Counted from the first letter of the stretch, positions 8,749-19,000 are shown. The stretch: DNA of 64,000 bases from Garicola koreensis (GCF_014195445.1 NZ_JACIBT010000001.1:124001-188000), one strand, 5' to 3'. Notes: generated by a model not told the origin, from the letters alone. Numbers and translations are program-made.

Positions 8749-9729
8749 ATGGACGAGATCAAGCAGAGCGCAGAGAAGACCATGGTCATCGCCTCCGGGC
8801 GGGCGCACCCGCAGCTGGCCCAGGAGATTGCCGAGGAGCTCGGCACCGAGCTGCTGCCGATGAGTGCCTACGACTTCGCCAACGGCGAGATCTACGTCCG
8901 GGCCTCCGAATCGGTGCGCGGCAAAGACGTCTTCCTGCTGCAGGCCCACCCGGCCCCGCTGAACAACTGGCTGATGGAGCAGCTCATCATGATCGACTCC
9001 ATGAAGCGGGCCTCCGCCAAACGGGTCACCGTGGTCTCACCCTTCTACCCCTACTCCCGGCAGGACAAGAAGGGTCGCGGCCGCGAACCGATCTCCGCTC
9101 GCCTGGTGGCGGACCTGTACAAGGCCGCCGGCGCAGACCGGATCATGAGCGTCGACCTGCACACCGATCAGATCCAGGGCTTCTTCGACGGGCCGGTCGA
9201 CCACCTCTTCGGCGTGCCGCTGCTGGCCGACTACATCCGCGAGGAAGTCACCGGTGAGGAGGTCACGGTGGTCTCGCCGGACACCGGACGGGTGCGGGTG
9301 GCTGAGCGCTGGGCCGACCGGCTCGGCGGAGTCCCCCTGGCCTTTGTGCACAAGACCCGGGACCTGACCCAACCGAACAAGGCAGAGTCCAAGCAGGTCG
9401 TCGGCGACATTGAAGGACGCACCTGTGTGATCATCGACGACATGATCGACACCGGCGGCACCATCGCCAACGCCGTCTCCATCCTGAAGGACGCCGGCGC
9501 CAAAGACGTGATCATCGCAGCCACCCACGGGATCCTCACCGACCCGGCCACCGAGCGGCTGGCCAACTGCGGCGCGCGCGAGGTGGTGGTGACCAACACG
9601 CTGCCGATCCCGGAGGAGAAGCGCTTCGAGACGCTCACCGTGCTCTCGATCGCCCCGATTCTGGGCCGGGCCATCAACGAGGTGTTCACCGACGGTTCGG
9701 TCACCACGCTTTTCGACGGCAACGCCTAA
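8749..9729 (+). CDS. prs: Ribose-phosphate pyrophosphokinase
   Basis: The 326-residue protein makes PRPP from ribose 5-phosphate and ATP for nucleotide, His and Trp synthesis. Diagnostic segments are SPFYPYSRQDKKGRGREPIS, the DLHTDQIQGFFDGPVDHL flexible region, and the PRPP-binding loop CVIIDDMIDTGGTIANA. Length is standard. It lies 35 bases after glmU, an arrangement common in Actinobacteria. Confidence 0.98.
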   Translation: MDEIKQSAEKTMVIASGRAHPQLAQEIAEELGTELLPMSAYDFANGEIYVRASESVRGKDVFLLQAHPAPLNNWLMEQLIMIDSMKRASAKRVTVVSPFYPYSRQDKKGRGREPISARLVADLYKAAGADRIMSVDLHTDQIQGFFDGPVDHLFGVPLLADYIREEVTGEEVTVVSPDTGRVRVAERWADRLGGVPLAFVHKTRDLTQPNKAESKQVVGDIEGRTCVIIDDMIDTGGTIANAVSILKDAGAKDVIIAATHGILTDPATERLANCGAREVVVTNTLPIPEEKRFETLTVLSIAPILGRAINEVFTDGSVTTLFDGNA

Positions 9730-9736
9730 GGTCGGC

Positions 9737-9742
9737 TACACT
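9737..9742 (+). promoter_or_regulatory. Possible -10 box for the rplY transcript
   Basis: TACACT lies just after the prs stop and about 130 bases before rplY. It would start an rplY leader of about 120 bases. No matching -35 is obvious, so this is tentative. Confidence 0.3.
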
Positions 9743-9871
9743 TATCAGCTGTGCCCAGGCGAGGGGGCTGTGACTTCAGCCCCGTGATCGACAAGGCCAG
9801 ATTCCTACGACGTCGTCGTACTCATCTGCTTGTGTCAGCCTGGCGAAACCGATCGCGACAAAGGAACTCCA

Positions 9872-10510
9872 ATGGCTGACAAGATTCGCATTTCCGCTGA
9901 GACTCGCACTGAGTTCGGCAAAGGCTCCTCCCGCCGCGCCCGCCGCGCCAACCTGATCCCCGGGGTCATCTACGGCCACGGAGACGACCCGCGCCACGTG
10001 CTGCTGCCGGGCCACGAAACCTCGCTGGCAGTGCGCAACCCCAACGCGCTGATCACCCTGGACATCGAGGGCGACACCCAGATGGTCGTGCCCAAGGACA
10101 TCCAGCGTGATCCGCTGAAGCCGTTCATCGTGCACATGGACCTGCTGGCTGTGCGCAAGGGCGAGAAGATCGTCGTCGACGTGCCTGTGGAGGTCATCGG
10201 TGAGCCCGCCGTCGGCTTCGAGCACATGCTGGATCAGCCGACCGTGCCCGTGGAGGCCGATGCGCTGAACCTGCCCGAGCACGTTGACATCGACATCACC
10301 GACCTGGAGGAGAACGCGCTGCCGGATGCGCTGATCCTCCCGGAGGGTGCCGAACTGGCGCTGTCCGACATGGAGTCCCCGATCGTCTCCGTCTATGAGC
10401 CGCAGGAGCAGGACGTCGAGGAAGACACGGAGGCTGAGGAGGCCGAAGAGCCTGCCGAGGAGGGCGCTGAAGTCTCTGCTGCCGAAGAGGGTGAGGACGA
10501 CAGCGAATAG
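9872..10510 (+). CDS. rplY: 50S ribosomal protein L25/general stress protein Ctc
   Basis: The protein of about 212 residues has the L25 5S rRNA-binding domain (ETRTEFGKGSSRRARRANLI, PGVIYGHGDDPRHVLLPGHE) and the C-terminal TL5/Ctc domain (VDVPVEVIGEPAVG, ALNLPEHVDIDITDLEE). It ends in a strongly acidic tail of Glu/Asp/Ala. The ATG at 9872 follows AAGGAACTCC. A start 42 bases upstream lacks a binding site. The prs-rplY-pth order is conserved in many Actinobacteria. Confidence 0.95.
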   Translation: MADKIRISAETRTEFGKGSSRRARRANLIPGVIYGHGDDPRHVLLPGHETSLAVRNPNALITLDIEGDTQMVVPKDIQRDPLKPFIVHMDLLAVRKGEKIVVDVPVEVIGEPAVGFEHMLDQPTVPVEADALNLPEHVDIDITDLEENALPDALILPEGAELALSDMESPIVSVYEPQEQDVEEDTEAEEAEEPAEEGAEVSAAEEGEDDSE

Positions 10511-10522
10511 GTCTGCAGTTGC

Positions 10523-10528
10523 TAGGCT
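10523..10528 (+). promoter_or_regulatory. -10 box TAGGCT for a leaderless pth transcript
   Basis: TAGGCT ends six bases before the pth ATG at 10535 and no Shine-Dalgarno sequence is present. This spacing places the transcription start at or very near the A of ATG. Confidence 0.55.
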
Positions 10529-10534
10529 GAATCA

Positions 10535-11113
10535 ATGGCAACAGATACCTGGCTGATAGCGGGTCTCGGCAATCCCGGGACCCGCTATCGTCATACCCGG
10601 CACAATATTGGGCACATGGTGCTCGAGGAGCTGCTTAAGCGTATGGGCGCTGAGTACACCCGCACCAAAGTCGGAGCCCGGGCCGTGGGTGCCCAGTTGG
10701 GTCAGGGTGGACCCAAGGTGCTCTTCGCGATCTCTGAGGGGTACATGAACCACTCAGGCAAGCCGGTTCGGGCACTCTTGGACTACTTCTCCGTGGACCC
10801 GGCGCAGCTGGTGGTGGTCCACGACGAGGTGGATCTGGACTTTGGTCGGATCAAGATCAAGCGCGGCGGCTCCGAGGGCGGTCACAACGGGCTGAAGTCC
10901 ATCACCCAGCACCTGGGCGGCGACCGGGACTACATCCGCGTCCGGGCAGGCGTGGGCAGACCCACCGGGCGCATGGCCACCGCCGACTACGTGCTCCAGA
11001 AGTTCTCAGCCCAGCAGCAGGAGGAGCTGCCCGCGCTGATCGATCAGTGCGCAGATGCGGTGGAGCTCATCCTCACCGAAGGGATGACGGCGGCACAGAA
11101 CAAGGTGCACTGA
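10535..11113 (+). CDS. pth: Peptidyl-tRNA hydrolase
   Basis: The 192-residue enzyme recycles peptidyl-tRNA dropped from ribosomes. It has the N-terminal GLGNPGTRYRHTRHNIG motif with the catalytic histidine, the YMNHSGKPV segment, and VVVHDEVDLDFGRIKIKRGG followed by GGHNGLKSI. All conserved residues are present. It is convergent with the DUF2505 gene, and a hairpin lies between them. Confidence 0.97.
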   Translation: MATDTWLIAGLGNPGTRYRHTRHNIGHMVLEELLKRMGAEYTRTKVGARAVGAQLGQGGPKVLFAISEGYMNHSGKPVRALLDYFSVDPAQLVVVHDEVDLDFGRIKIKRGGSEGGHNGLKSITQHLGGDRDYIRVRAGVGRPTGRMATADYVLQKFSAQQQEELPALIDQCADAVELILTEGMTAAQNKVH

Positions 11114-11140
11114 GCGGGCACTGAATCAGCGCGGGGGCGG

Positions 11141-11165
11141 TGAGTGTGCGCCAGGGCGCCACTCA
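11141..11165. terminator. Hairpin between convergent pth and DUF2505 genes
   Basis: TGAGTG/CACTCA and GCGC/GCGC arms form a ten-pair stem with a single bulged T and a four-base loop. It overlaps the stop codon of the minus-strand gene and has no U tract, so its use as a bidirectional terminator is inferred from position. Confidence 0.5.
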
Positions 11166-11666
11166 GCTGCGGGATTCGATGAACCTGCTGACCTCTTTGG
11201 CCTGCAGCTCGATGAACTTCGCGATGTAGGGTTCGGCAGCCGACTTCACCTTGTTGCCGATCAGCGGAACCTTCACCTCAACCTCGCCGCGGACCGTTGC
11301 CAGCGTCTCCGACTCCCCACGCACATGCAGGTTCTGCGAAGCCAGCCCCTTCACCGGGGCACCGGCGATCTCCACCCGGGTGTCAGCACGGCGCGATCCG
11401 GCGGCGTCGGCCGGGCCCCACGAATCGGTGACCGTCACGTTCACCGTGCCTTTGAGGACACGCTTGGCGATATCGGGCAGCCGGTCTACGCTCATGGCCT
11501 GCTTGGTGACGATCTCATAGCCCTCAGCTGCGGTGCCGCTGACGTCGAAGCTGGTCAGCTCGGAGCCGACCTTAGAGGCCAGGTGCTCGTGGAACTCCCG
11601 AGAGGCGTAGGCCTGGAGAATCTCCTCGGCGTGGTGGGGAATTACCTTCTCAGCTTCAATGGCCAC
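11163..11666 (-). CDS. DUF2505 family protein
   Basis: The product of about 167 residues starts IEAEKVIPHHAEEILQAYAS after the initiator region and ends in ELQAKEVSRFIESRS. It matches the actinobacterial DUF2505 family, which probably has a START/SRPBCC-like fold of unknown ligand. I chose the GTG at 11666 because AAGGAG lies eight bases upstream. The longer frame has no binding site. No signal peptide or membrane segment is present. Function is unknown. Confidence 0.75.
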   Translation of the reverse strand: MAIEAEKVIPHHAEEILQAYASREFHEHLASKVGSELTSFDVSGTAAEGYEIVTKQAMSVDRLPDIAKRVLKGTVNVTVTDSWGPADAAGSRRADTRVEIAGAPVKGLASQNLHVRGESETLATVRGEVEVKVPLIGNKVKSAAEPYIAKFIELQAKEVSRFIESRS

Positions 11667-11897
11667 TGCGGCTCCTTGGATGGTTGGTGTCTGCGGATGA
11701 TTGGTGTCGATAACTGACGGGAGCCATTCTATCCACCTGCGCACACCCCAGCGGGAGGGCTGGCGCTGCGCTGGTGAGACCCCCTGGCGGCAAAGGGTTA
11801 ACCTCAGCGCGCCGGAGACGTAGTGTGGCCGATACGCGGGTCAGACCGGCCTGCGGTATCCCCCAACGGTTTTACGAAACCAAGGAGGCCAGTGACC

Positions 11898-12203
11898 ATG
11901 CTTGTTGCTTTCTCGGTAGCACCGACCACCTCGGCGGAGACCGACGACGGTTCAGTTGCCAAGGCGGTGGCTGAGGCGGTCAAAGTCGTCCGCGACTCCG
12001 GGCTGTCCTATGAGACGAACTCCATGTTCACCACCGTTGAGGGGGAGTGGGACGAGGTCTTCGGCGTCATCAAAGCCGCCACCGAGGCTGTGGGCGCCAC
12101 CAGCTCCCGCGTCAGCCTGGTGGTCAAAGCCGATATCCGGCCCGGGCATACCAATCAGCTGACCGAAAAGGTGCAGCGCATCACTGAGCACCTGGACTCC
12201 TGA
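11898..12203 (+). CDS. MTH1187/YkoF-like thiamine-binding family protein
   Basis: The 101-residue protein begins MLVAFSVAPTTSAETDDGSV and contains YETNSMFTTVEGEWDEVFGV and VSLVVKADIRPGH, the core pattern of the DUF77/MTH1187 family, a small ferredoxin-like fold linked to thiamine binding in YkoF. The ATG at 11898 follows AAGGAGG (11882-11888) at ideal distance, while the GTG at 11892 is too close. Its 3' end overlaps the convergent EamA gene by 23 bases. Confidence 0.82.
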   Translation: MLVAFSVAPTTSAETDDGSVAKAVAEAVKVVRDSGLSYETNSMFTTVEGEWDEVFGVIKAATEAVGATSSRVSLVVKADIRPGHTNQLTEKVQRITEHLDS

Positions 12204-13107
12204 GTCCCCGGGGTCCTGCGCGCCGCCATTGGGCCACGCCCACGCCGAGCAGGCAGATTCCGCCTCCTAGGAGGGCCAGGGGCGGCGGCAGCTCACCCAG
12301 GGCGACGGCGGCCATCACCACCACAAGTGCCGGAACCGCCAGGGAACTGGCCGCCACCCGTCCGGCAGGAAACTGCATCATGGCGTAGCCCCAGAACCAG
12401 AAGGCCACCGCAGTGGGTCCGATGCCCATATACACCGCGCCGAGGATGCTGCCCGCCGAGGCGGCGCCGACCTCTGCCAGGGTCGCCGGGATGAACGGCA
12501 CCAGGGCCAGTGTTCCGGCGAGGCAGGCGATCCAGGTGGCAGTCAGCGGGTCGGTGTGCCGCAGTGCGACCTTCTGCACCAGCATGCCTGCGGCGTAGAG
12601 CACGGCGGCCAGCACCGCGATGAGGATCCCGGCCAGCGCCAGGTCTCCGGTGCTGCCGGCCAGGGTGATCAGCACGATGCCTACCAGTGAGACCGCCATA
12701 CCGGTGAAGAGCTGCCGCGGAAACCCTTCACCGAAGAGGGCCCCGGCACCCAGTGCGACCATCAGCGGCGCAAGATTGACCAGCATCGCAATCGTGCCGG
12801 CATCCAGAAAGTGCCCTGCCCAGTTGAACACCACCGTGTAGCCGGCGAACCAGATCACCCCGAACGTCGACGAGAGCAGCAGGCTGCGGCCGGTGGGCAT
12901 CCGCAGCTGACCGCGCCGGACCCAGAGCAGCAGCAGAGTCAGCGTCACAGACCCGGCCAGCAGCCGCAGCAGCGCCAGTGGGCCGGGGGAGAGCTCCACC
13001 GCATAGGCGCGAATGATCACGAACGAGGACGCCCACATCAGCACCGTGCCGACTATGGCCAACAGCCCGAGTGTCACGGGCGACGGGCTCAGCGAGGGGC
13101 GGTTCAC
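12181..13107 (-). CDS. EamA/DMT-family transporter
   Basis: The 308-residue membrane protein has about ten hydrophobic segments arranged as two EamA repeats (LGLLAIVGTVLMWASSFVII at the start, YMGIGPTAVAFWFWGYAMMQ in the second half). Family members export metabolites such as amino acids. The substrate is not predictable. It starts with GTG overlapping the ogt stop (GTGA), so it is the last gene of the ada/alkA-ogt operon. Its 3' end overlaps the convergent thiamine-binding-like gene. Confidence 0.87.
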   Translation of the reverse strand: MNRPSLSPSPVTLGLLAIVGTVLMWASSFVIIRAYAVELSPGPLALLRLLAGSVTLTLLLLWVRRGQLRMPTGRSLLLSSTFGVIWFAGYTVVFNWAGHFLDAGTIAMLVNLAPLMVALGAGALFGEGFPRQLFTGMAVSLVGIVLITLAGSTGDLALAGILIAVLAAVLYAAGMLVQKVALRHTDPLTATWIACLAGTLALVPFIPATLAEVGAASAGSILGAVYMGIGPTAVAFWFWGYAMMQFPAGRVAASSLAVPALVVVMAAVALGELPPPLALLGGGICLLGVGVAQWRRAGPRGLRSPGAQ

Positions 13108-13616
13108 AGGGCCGCTTCGCGGCTGAGCAGGCTGCGCTTCAGGTCTGTGCCGTAGCGGAAACCACCCAGGCTGCCGTCGGTGCGGATGACGCGGTGGCAG
13201 GGCACAAAGAGCGCGGCGGCATTCTTCGCGCAGGCGCCGGCGGCGGCCTGCACAGCTGCGGGGTTCCCCGCCGCAGCGGCGTACTCGCTGTAGGTCAGTG
13301 GTGAGCCCGGCTCCACCTCGCGCAGCACCTCCCAGGCGCGCTGCCGGAATGGGCCGGAGCGCTGCTGCACCGGCACTGCGTCCAACGCCGAGGGATCGTC
13401 GTCATAGTAGGCGGCCACAGCCTGGACCGCGTCGGTGAGTACCTGCGGAGCCTGCACCGGATCCTGTTGCAGCCACCCCCGCAGGCTGGGGTGGATCAGC
13501 CCCATCAGGTCTGCGGGATCCTGGGTCCACCCTGAGGCCAGCACATGGGTGCCATTGGACAGCACGGTAAAGACTCCGTCGGGGGTCTGGCATGAGGCGG
13601 CGGTGATGCTGCTCAT
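13104..13616 (-). CDS. ogt: Methylated-DNA--[protein]-cysteine S-methyltransferase
   Basis: The product of about 170 residues transfers alkyl groups from O6-alkylguanine to its own cysteine. The active site is in LFVPCHRVIRTDGSLGGFRY. The helix-turn-helix region precedes it (YSEYAAAAGNPAAVQAAAGA). In many homologues this position reads RAVGxA, so the local sequence is somewhat divergent. The ATG at 13616 overlaps the stop of the Ada/AlkA gene (ATGA), and the stop overlaps the EamA start. Confidence 0.93.
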   Translation of the reverse strand: MSSITAASCQTPDGVFTVLSNGTHVLASGWTQDPADLMGLIHPSLRGWLQQDPVQAPQVLTDAVQAVAAYYDDDPSALDAVPVQQRSGPFRQRAWEVLREVEPGSPLTYSEYAAAAGNPAAVQAAAGACAKNAAALFVPCHRVIRTDGSLGGFRYGTDLKRSLLSREAAL

Positions 13617-15208
13617 CGGTACGGTCCTTTCGGTGGGGTCGCTGCGGCGTTCCAGAGGTGCATGGCGGCGTAGGAGCGCCAGGGCGACCACCTCTGGGCG
13701 CGGTGGGCCAGGGCCCGGTGGGCGGCTGATGGTGAGATCTCTGGGTCCAGAAGCTTCAGGTTCTCAGCTCCTGCCACGAGTGCCACGTCGCCTCTCATCC
13801 ACACGTCGGGGTGCCCCAGCGCCCGCAGAGCCAGGTACGACGACGTCCACTCACCGATGCCGGCTATGGCGGTCAGCTGCTGGTGCAGCGCCGCAGGATC
13901 GGTGCCCCGATCGATCTGCAGCTGCCCGGACTCCCATGCGGCGGCCGTGTGGCGGATGGTGCGAATGGAGCGGGCGGGCAGACGCAGCGGGCGTTCAGGA
14001 TCCAAGGGCCCTCCGTCTGGCGAGGGGTCTGGAACGGCTGCCAGAATCTCACCTGCGGTGGGGAACAGTGTGCTCAGCCCCTCGATGGTGGATTTATAGC
14101 CGGTGCCCGCAGCTGCAGCGAAGCGGGACAAGTGGGTGCGGGCCGCAGCTACTGAGATCTGCTGGCCGACGATGGCCCGGAAGAGATACTCCTGCACATC
14201 AGCGATTCCGGGCAGCCGGATTCCCGGGGTTCGGCGCACCAGCGGCGCCAGCGCCGGGTCATGGGCCAGTGCCGCACCGGCGGCCACCGGGTCGGCGTCG
14301 AGGTCCAACAGATGCCGCGCAGCGGATACGACGGCGGGCACATCAGCCAGCGAGGCGACTTCGCACCGCAGATGGACCCGCCAGCGTGGGCCCTGCGGGG
14401 TCGCCGTCAGCTGCAGGGCCCCAGCTCCGCGGCGCAGCCGCAGGGTCCGGGCGTAGAGCAGGCAGTTCTCTGCCAGCTGGGCCGCCTCCACTCCGGCAAC
14501 GGCCCGCTGGGCGAGGAATCTGAAGACCCCGGGGGCGTCGAAGGGCTCGCGCACCGGCAGGTCCAGGTCCAACGTCAGCCGGTGGTGGGCCTGCGGCGCG
14601 GGCTCAGCAGCTTCCGGCGGAACTGCGGCGCGCGGCGAGGGTCGGCGTCGTGCTCGAATGTCGCTGGGGCTGGTGCCGAAGATCTCTCTGAGGGTCTCGT
14701 TGAACTGCCGCGAGGAGGTGAACCCTGCGGCGAAGACGGCCTCGGAGATGGGCAGGTCTGTGGCAACCAGCAGGGTTCGCGCAGTCTGGGCCCGGTGGGC
14801 GCGAGCCAGCGCGAGGGGCCCTGCACCCAGTTGGGCGTGCAGGGTGCGCTGAATGTGCCGGGTGCTGTATCCCAGCCGCCTGCTCAGTTCCGCCACGCCG
14901 CCCTCGTTCATGATGCCCTCGCGGATCAGTCGCATGGCCCTGCTGGAAAGGTCCTGCCGGATGTTCCATTCGGGGCTGCCCGGTGCGGCATCGGGCAGAC
15001 ACCTCCTGCAGGCGCGGTAGCCGGCCTGGTGCGCGGCGGCCGAGGTGGTGTAGAAGGTCACGTTCTGAGGCTTCGGGGCGCGTGCGGGGCAGGAGGGGCG
15101 GCAGTAGATCCCGGTGGAGGAGACGGCGAAGATGAACTGGCCGTCGAAGCGAGCATCCCGCGACTGCACGGCACGGTACCTCTGAGCGAACCTCGGATGC
15201 TCATCCAT
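13613..15208 (-). CDS. Ada/AlkA fusion: methyl-sensing regulator and DNA-3-methyladenine glycosylase II
   Basis: This 531-residue protein joins three modules. Residues 1-75 are the Ada zinc-binding methyl-phosphotriester domain (STGIYCRPSCPARAPK, ACRRCLPD). Residues about 85-190 are an AraC-type DNA-binding domain (LGYSTRHIQRTLHAQLGAGP, ISEAVFAAGFTSSRQFNETL). The rest is AlkA: an N-terminal domain and the HhH-GPD glycosylase (YLFRAIVGQQISVAAARTHL, ALGHPDVWMRGDVAL with the catalytic aspartate). It likely senses alkylation, activates its own operon and excises alkylated bases. The operon continues with ogt and an EamA transporter. Confidence 0.93.
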   Translation of the reverse strand: MDEHPRFAQRYRAVQSRDARFDGQFIFAVSSTGIYCRPSCPARAPKPQNVTFYTTSAAAHQAGYRACRRCLPDAAPGSPEWNIRQDLSSRAMRLIREGIMNEGGVAELSRRLGYSTRHIQRTLHAQLGAGPLALARAHRAQTARTLLVATDLPISEAVFAAGFTSSRQFNETLREIFGTSPSDIRARRRPSPRAAVPPEAAEPAPQAHHRLTLDLDLPVREPFDAPGVFRFLAQRAVAGVEAAQLAENCLLYARTLRLRRGAGALQLTATPQGPRWRVHLRCEVASLADVPAVVSAARHLLDLDADPVAAGAALAHDPALAPLVRRTPGIRLPGIADVQEYLFRAIVGQQISVAAARTHLSRFAAAAGTGYKSTIEGLSTLFPTAGEILAAVPDPSPDGGPLDPERPLRLPARSIRTIRHTAAAWESGQLQIDRGTDPAALHQQLTAIAGIGEWTSSYLALRALGHPDVWMRGDVALVAGAENLKLLDPEISPSAAHRALAHRAQRWSPWRSYAAMHLWNAAATPPKGPYR

Positions 15209-15281
15209 GGTTCCATCCCACCGCCGAACGGCCCGGATGTCCAGCGGAAATCGGACATCACAGTCACGCGCCGCCGTACAG

Positions 15282-16013
15282 TTACGCCCCGCCGTCCGGG
15301 GCCAGCACGCTCAGCCCCAACTGCTCAGCGAAACTGGGGGCCAGGTCGGTGAGCTGCTCGGGACTGATCACCGCACCGCGCAGCGAGTCCAACCCCACCA
15401 ATTGCCGCAGGCGGCAGCCACGAAGATCAGCATGAGCCAGCGAAGCCTGGGAGAGGATGAGGACGTCGACGTCGCAGGAGCGCAGCTGCAGACGCCGTAC
15501 CGAGGCTGCGGTGAGGTCGAGCTCCCCAATGGTGCAGGAGTCTAAGACCACATCAGTCAGCCTCGCACCGCGCAGATTCACCAGGTCCAGCTTGCAGCCA
15601 CGCAGCATCACCGTGTCGAACACAGCCTCATACAGCTCTGCCGCGCCGATCCGGCTGCCTTCAACCATCACCTGACGCCAGGCCGAGCGCGGAGCCTGCA
15701 GGTGCGGGGCGTTGAGGCCGCGCAGCCACGACGTGAGGACACTGACCGCGGAGAGATCAGAGTCCACGAGCCCGATGTTCTCCAACACCGAATCGATGAT
15801 TGAGGTGCCGGTCAGGTCCTCGTTCTGCACAGTTATGCCCTGGAATCGCCGGCCCTCGGGCGTACCGAGAAGGTCCGCCAGGGTGCCGGGCTCCAGGTCG
15901 GCAGGCTGGTGCAGGTCAATGCGAGGAAGCTTCAGGGGCTGAGGCGAGGCCATGAAGTCACTGTAGGTGCTGCGGCTGCCGTCAGGACTCACCGTGAAAC
16001 TGAGTGAAGGCAT
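15282..16013 (-). CDS. Pentapeptide-repeat protein
   Basis: The 243-residue protein has irregular A(D/N)LXX-type repeats through its middle and C-terminal half (LRGCKLDLVNLRGARLTDVV, ASLAHADLRGCRLRQLVGLD), which predict a right-handed beta-helix. The N-terminal 45 residues lie outside the repeat. It is monocistronic and divergent from mfd. An alternative ATG lies at 15953. Neither start has a strong ribosome-binding site. Some pentapeptide proteins bind gyrase, but nothing here shows that role. Confidence 0.8.
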   Translation of the reverse strand: MPSLSFTVSPDGSRSTYSDFMASPQPLKLPRIDLHQPADLEPGTLADLLGTPEGRRFQGITVQNEDLTGTSIIDSVLENIGLVDSDLSAVSVLTSWLRGLNAPHLQAPRSAWRQVMVEGSRIGAAELYEAVFDTVMLRGCKLDLVNLRGARLTDVVLDSCTIGELDLTAASVRRLQLRSCDVDVLILSQASLAHADLRGCRLRQLVGLDSLRGAVISPEQLTDLAPSFAEQLGLSVLAPDGGA

Positions 16014-16079
16014 CCTCGCCGCACCCGGTAGTGTGAGGGAGGTCTTTTTCTGCTCGGTCTCATGTGGTGAGGTGTAGCT

Positions 16080-19000
16080 GTGTCTCTGAAGGGTCTGCGG
16101 ACGGCGCTGGGTGAGTCGTCGTCGTACTCGCGCATCGGTTCAGCCGCCTCCCACGCGGCGGCCCGTCGCACCGAGGAGCTGCAGATCTCAGCGGTCTCCG
16201 GGCTGCGGCCGGCACTGTTGGCCGATATCGCCGAGAACATTCGCACAGCTCACGAGCACGCCGTGGTGCTGGCCATCACCGCCACCGACCGCGAGGCGGA
16301 GGAGCTGGCCTCCTCGCTGGCGGCCTTCGCACCGGATGCCCGCACGGCGCACTTTCCCTCCTGGGAGACCCTGCCCCACGAACGGCTCTCGCCGCGCTCC
16401 GACACAGTCGGTCGCCGGTTGGCGGTGCTGCGTCAGCTGGCCCACCCCCGCGAGGCTGGGGGGCTCGACGTCGTCGTCGCACCGGTTCGTGCCGTGATCC
16501 AACCCATCGTTGCCGGGCTGGGAGACCTGCAGCCGGTGATGATGACCCGCGGGGAGCTCTACGACTTCGACGAGTTGGCCTCCCACCTGGCCGCAGCCGC
16601 CTACAGCCGAGTCGACATGGTCACCCGGCGCGGAGAGTTCGCAGTCCGCGGCGGCATCATTGATCTCTTTCCGCCCCAAGAGACGCACCCGGTGCGCGTG
16701 GACTTCTTCGGCGACGAGATTGAACAGATGCGCCACTTCTCGGTGGCCGATCAGCTCTCGATCGACTCGGAGGAGCCGCCGACCACGGTGCACGCAGTGC
16801 CCTGCCGGGAGCTGCTGATCACCGATGAGGTTGCCGGACGCGCCAAAGACCTGATGAGCACCATGCCGCATGCGGCGGACATGCTGGAGAAGATCAGCCA
16901 GCACCAGGCGGTGGAGGGCATGGAGTCCCTGACCCCGATGCTGGTGGAGCAGATGGTGCCGGTGTTCTCCGAGCTGCCCGAGGGCTCGCTCGCCGTCGTC
17001 GTCGAACCGGAGAAGGTGCGCACCCGCGCCCACGATTTGGCGGCCACCAATGAGGAGTTCCTCGCCGCCGCCTGGCAGGCCAGCTCCGAGGGCGCCTCAG
17101 CACCGATCGACATCACCGCCGAAGAGCGCTCCAGCCTGGACGCCGGGGCCTTCGCCTCGCTGGCAGAGACGCGGGAGGCCTCCCTGGAGCACGGCAGCGG
17201 CTGGTGGTCGATCACCTCGCTGGGGCTGGACGCGGAGCTGGAGCAGGATGCCGACATCGTCTCGGTGGAGTCCCGCGAACCCATCGGATACCGCGGCAGC
17301 GTGGAGCAGGTCATGGAGTTCCTCGCCTCCCGGGCTGCGGATCGGTGGTCGGTGGTGGTCACCACCGCCGGTGCCGGATCCGCCTCCCGTGTGGCCGAGC
17401 TGCTGGGTGAGCATCAGGTGCCGCACAGCATGGTCGAGGAGCTTCAGCAGGTCCCGGCGGCCGGGACCATCACCATCACCACCGCCAACGTCGCCGAGGG
17501 GTTCGCCCTCGATGCGCTGCACCTGGCGCTGCTGACCGAATCCGAGATGCTCGGCCGCTCCATCCGGCAGGACGCTCAGGCGGGGAGGAAGCGCGCCACC
17601 CGGCGGCGGAAGAACCCGGTGGACCCGCTCTCGCTGAGCACCGGCGACTACGTGGTCCACCAGCAGCACGGCATCGGCCAGTTCGTCGAACTCATCCAGC
17701 GCCCGGTCGGATCCCCGGCCGCCGTACGCGCCGGCACTGCGGGGATGCGCGAGTACATGGTGCTGGAGTACGCCAGCAGCAAACGAGGCGGGCCCAAAGA
17801 CCGGCTCATGGTCCCCACCGACCAGCTGGACCAGGTCTCGCAGTACGTCGGCGGCGACGAGCCCAAACTCTCCAAAATGGGCGGCAGCGACTGGGCCGCC
17901 ACCAAGCGGAAAGCCCGCAAAGCAGTCAAGGAGATCGCCGCTGAGCTCATCCGGCTCTACGCCGCCCGCATGGCCTCCCGGGGCCACGCCTTCGACGCCG
18001 ACAGCCCGTGGCAGTCAGAGCTGGAGGACGCTTTCCCCTACGTGGAGACCCCCGATCAGCTCACCGCCATGGACGAGGTCAAAGCTGATATGGAGGCCGA
18101 GGTCCCCATGGACCGGCTGATCTCCGGCGACGTGGGGTTCGGCAAGACCGAGATCGCCATCCGTGCGGCCTTCAAAGCTGTGCAGGACGGTAAGCAGGTG
18201 GCCGTCCTGGTGCCCACTACACTGCTGGTCGCCCAGCACTATGAGACGTTCACCGAACGCTACGCCGGCTTCCCGGTACGGGTTCGGGCGCTCTCCCGGT
18301 TCCAGACGGTCAAGGAGTCCCAGGAGGTGATCCAGGGGCTGAGCGCGGGCACCATCGACGTCGTCGTCGGCACCCACCGGGTGCTGGGGGAGCAGATGAA
18401 GTTCAAAGACCTGGGTCTGGTGGTGATCGATGAGGAGCAGCGCTTCGGCGTCGAGCACAAGGAGCAGCTGAAGAAGCTGCGCACCAATGTGGATGTGCTG
18501 GCGATGACCGCCACGCCCATTCCGCGGACCTTGGAGATGTCGCTGGCCGGCATCCGCGAAACCTCGGAGCTCAACACCCCGCCGGAGGAGCGGCACCCGG
18601 TGCTCACCTATGTGGGCCCCTACACCGATAAGCAGGTCTCCGCCGCGGTCCGCCGTGAGCTGATGCGTGAGGGCCAGGTCTTCTACGTGCACAACCGGGT
18701 GGCCGACATTGACCGGGTCGCCGCCCGGGTGCGGGAACTGGTGCCCGAGGCGCGTGTGGAGGTCGCCCACGGGCAGATGAACGAGACCCGGCTGGAGCAG
18801 ATCGTCCAGGATTTCTGGGAGCGCCGCTTCGACGTGCTGGTCTCCACCACGATCATCGAGACCGGTCTGGACATCTCCAACGCGAACACGCTGATCGTCG
18901 ACCGGGCCTCGGCCTTCGGGCTGAGCCAGCTGCATCAGCTGCGCGGCCGGGTGGGGCGCTCCCGTGAACGCGCCTACGCCTACTTCCTCTACCCGACGGA

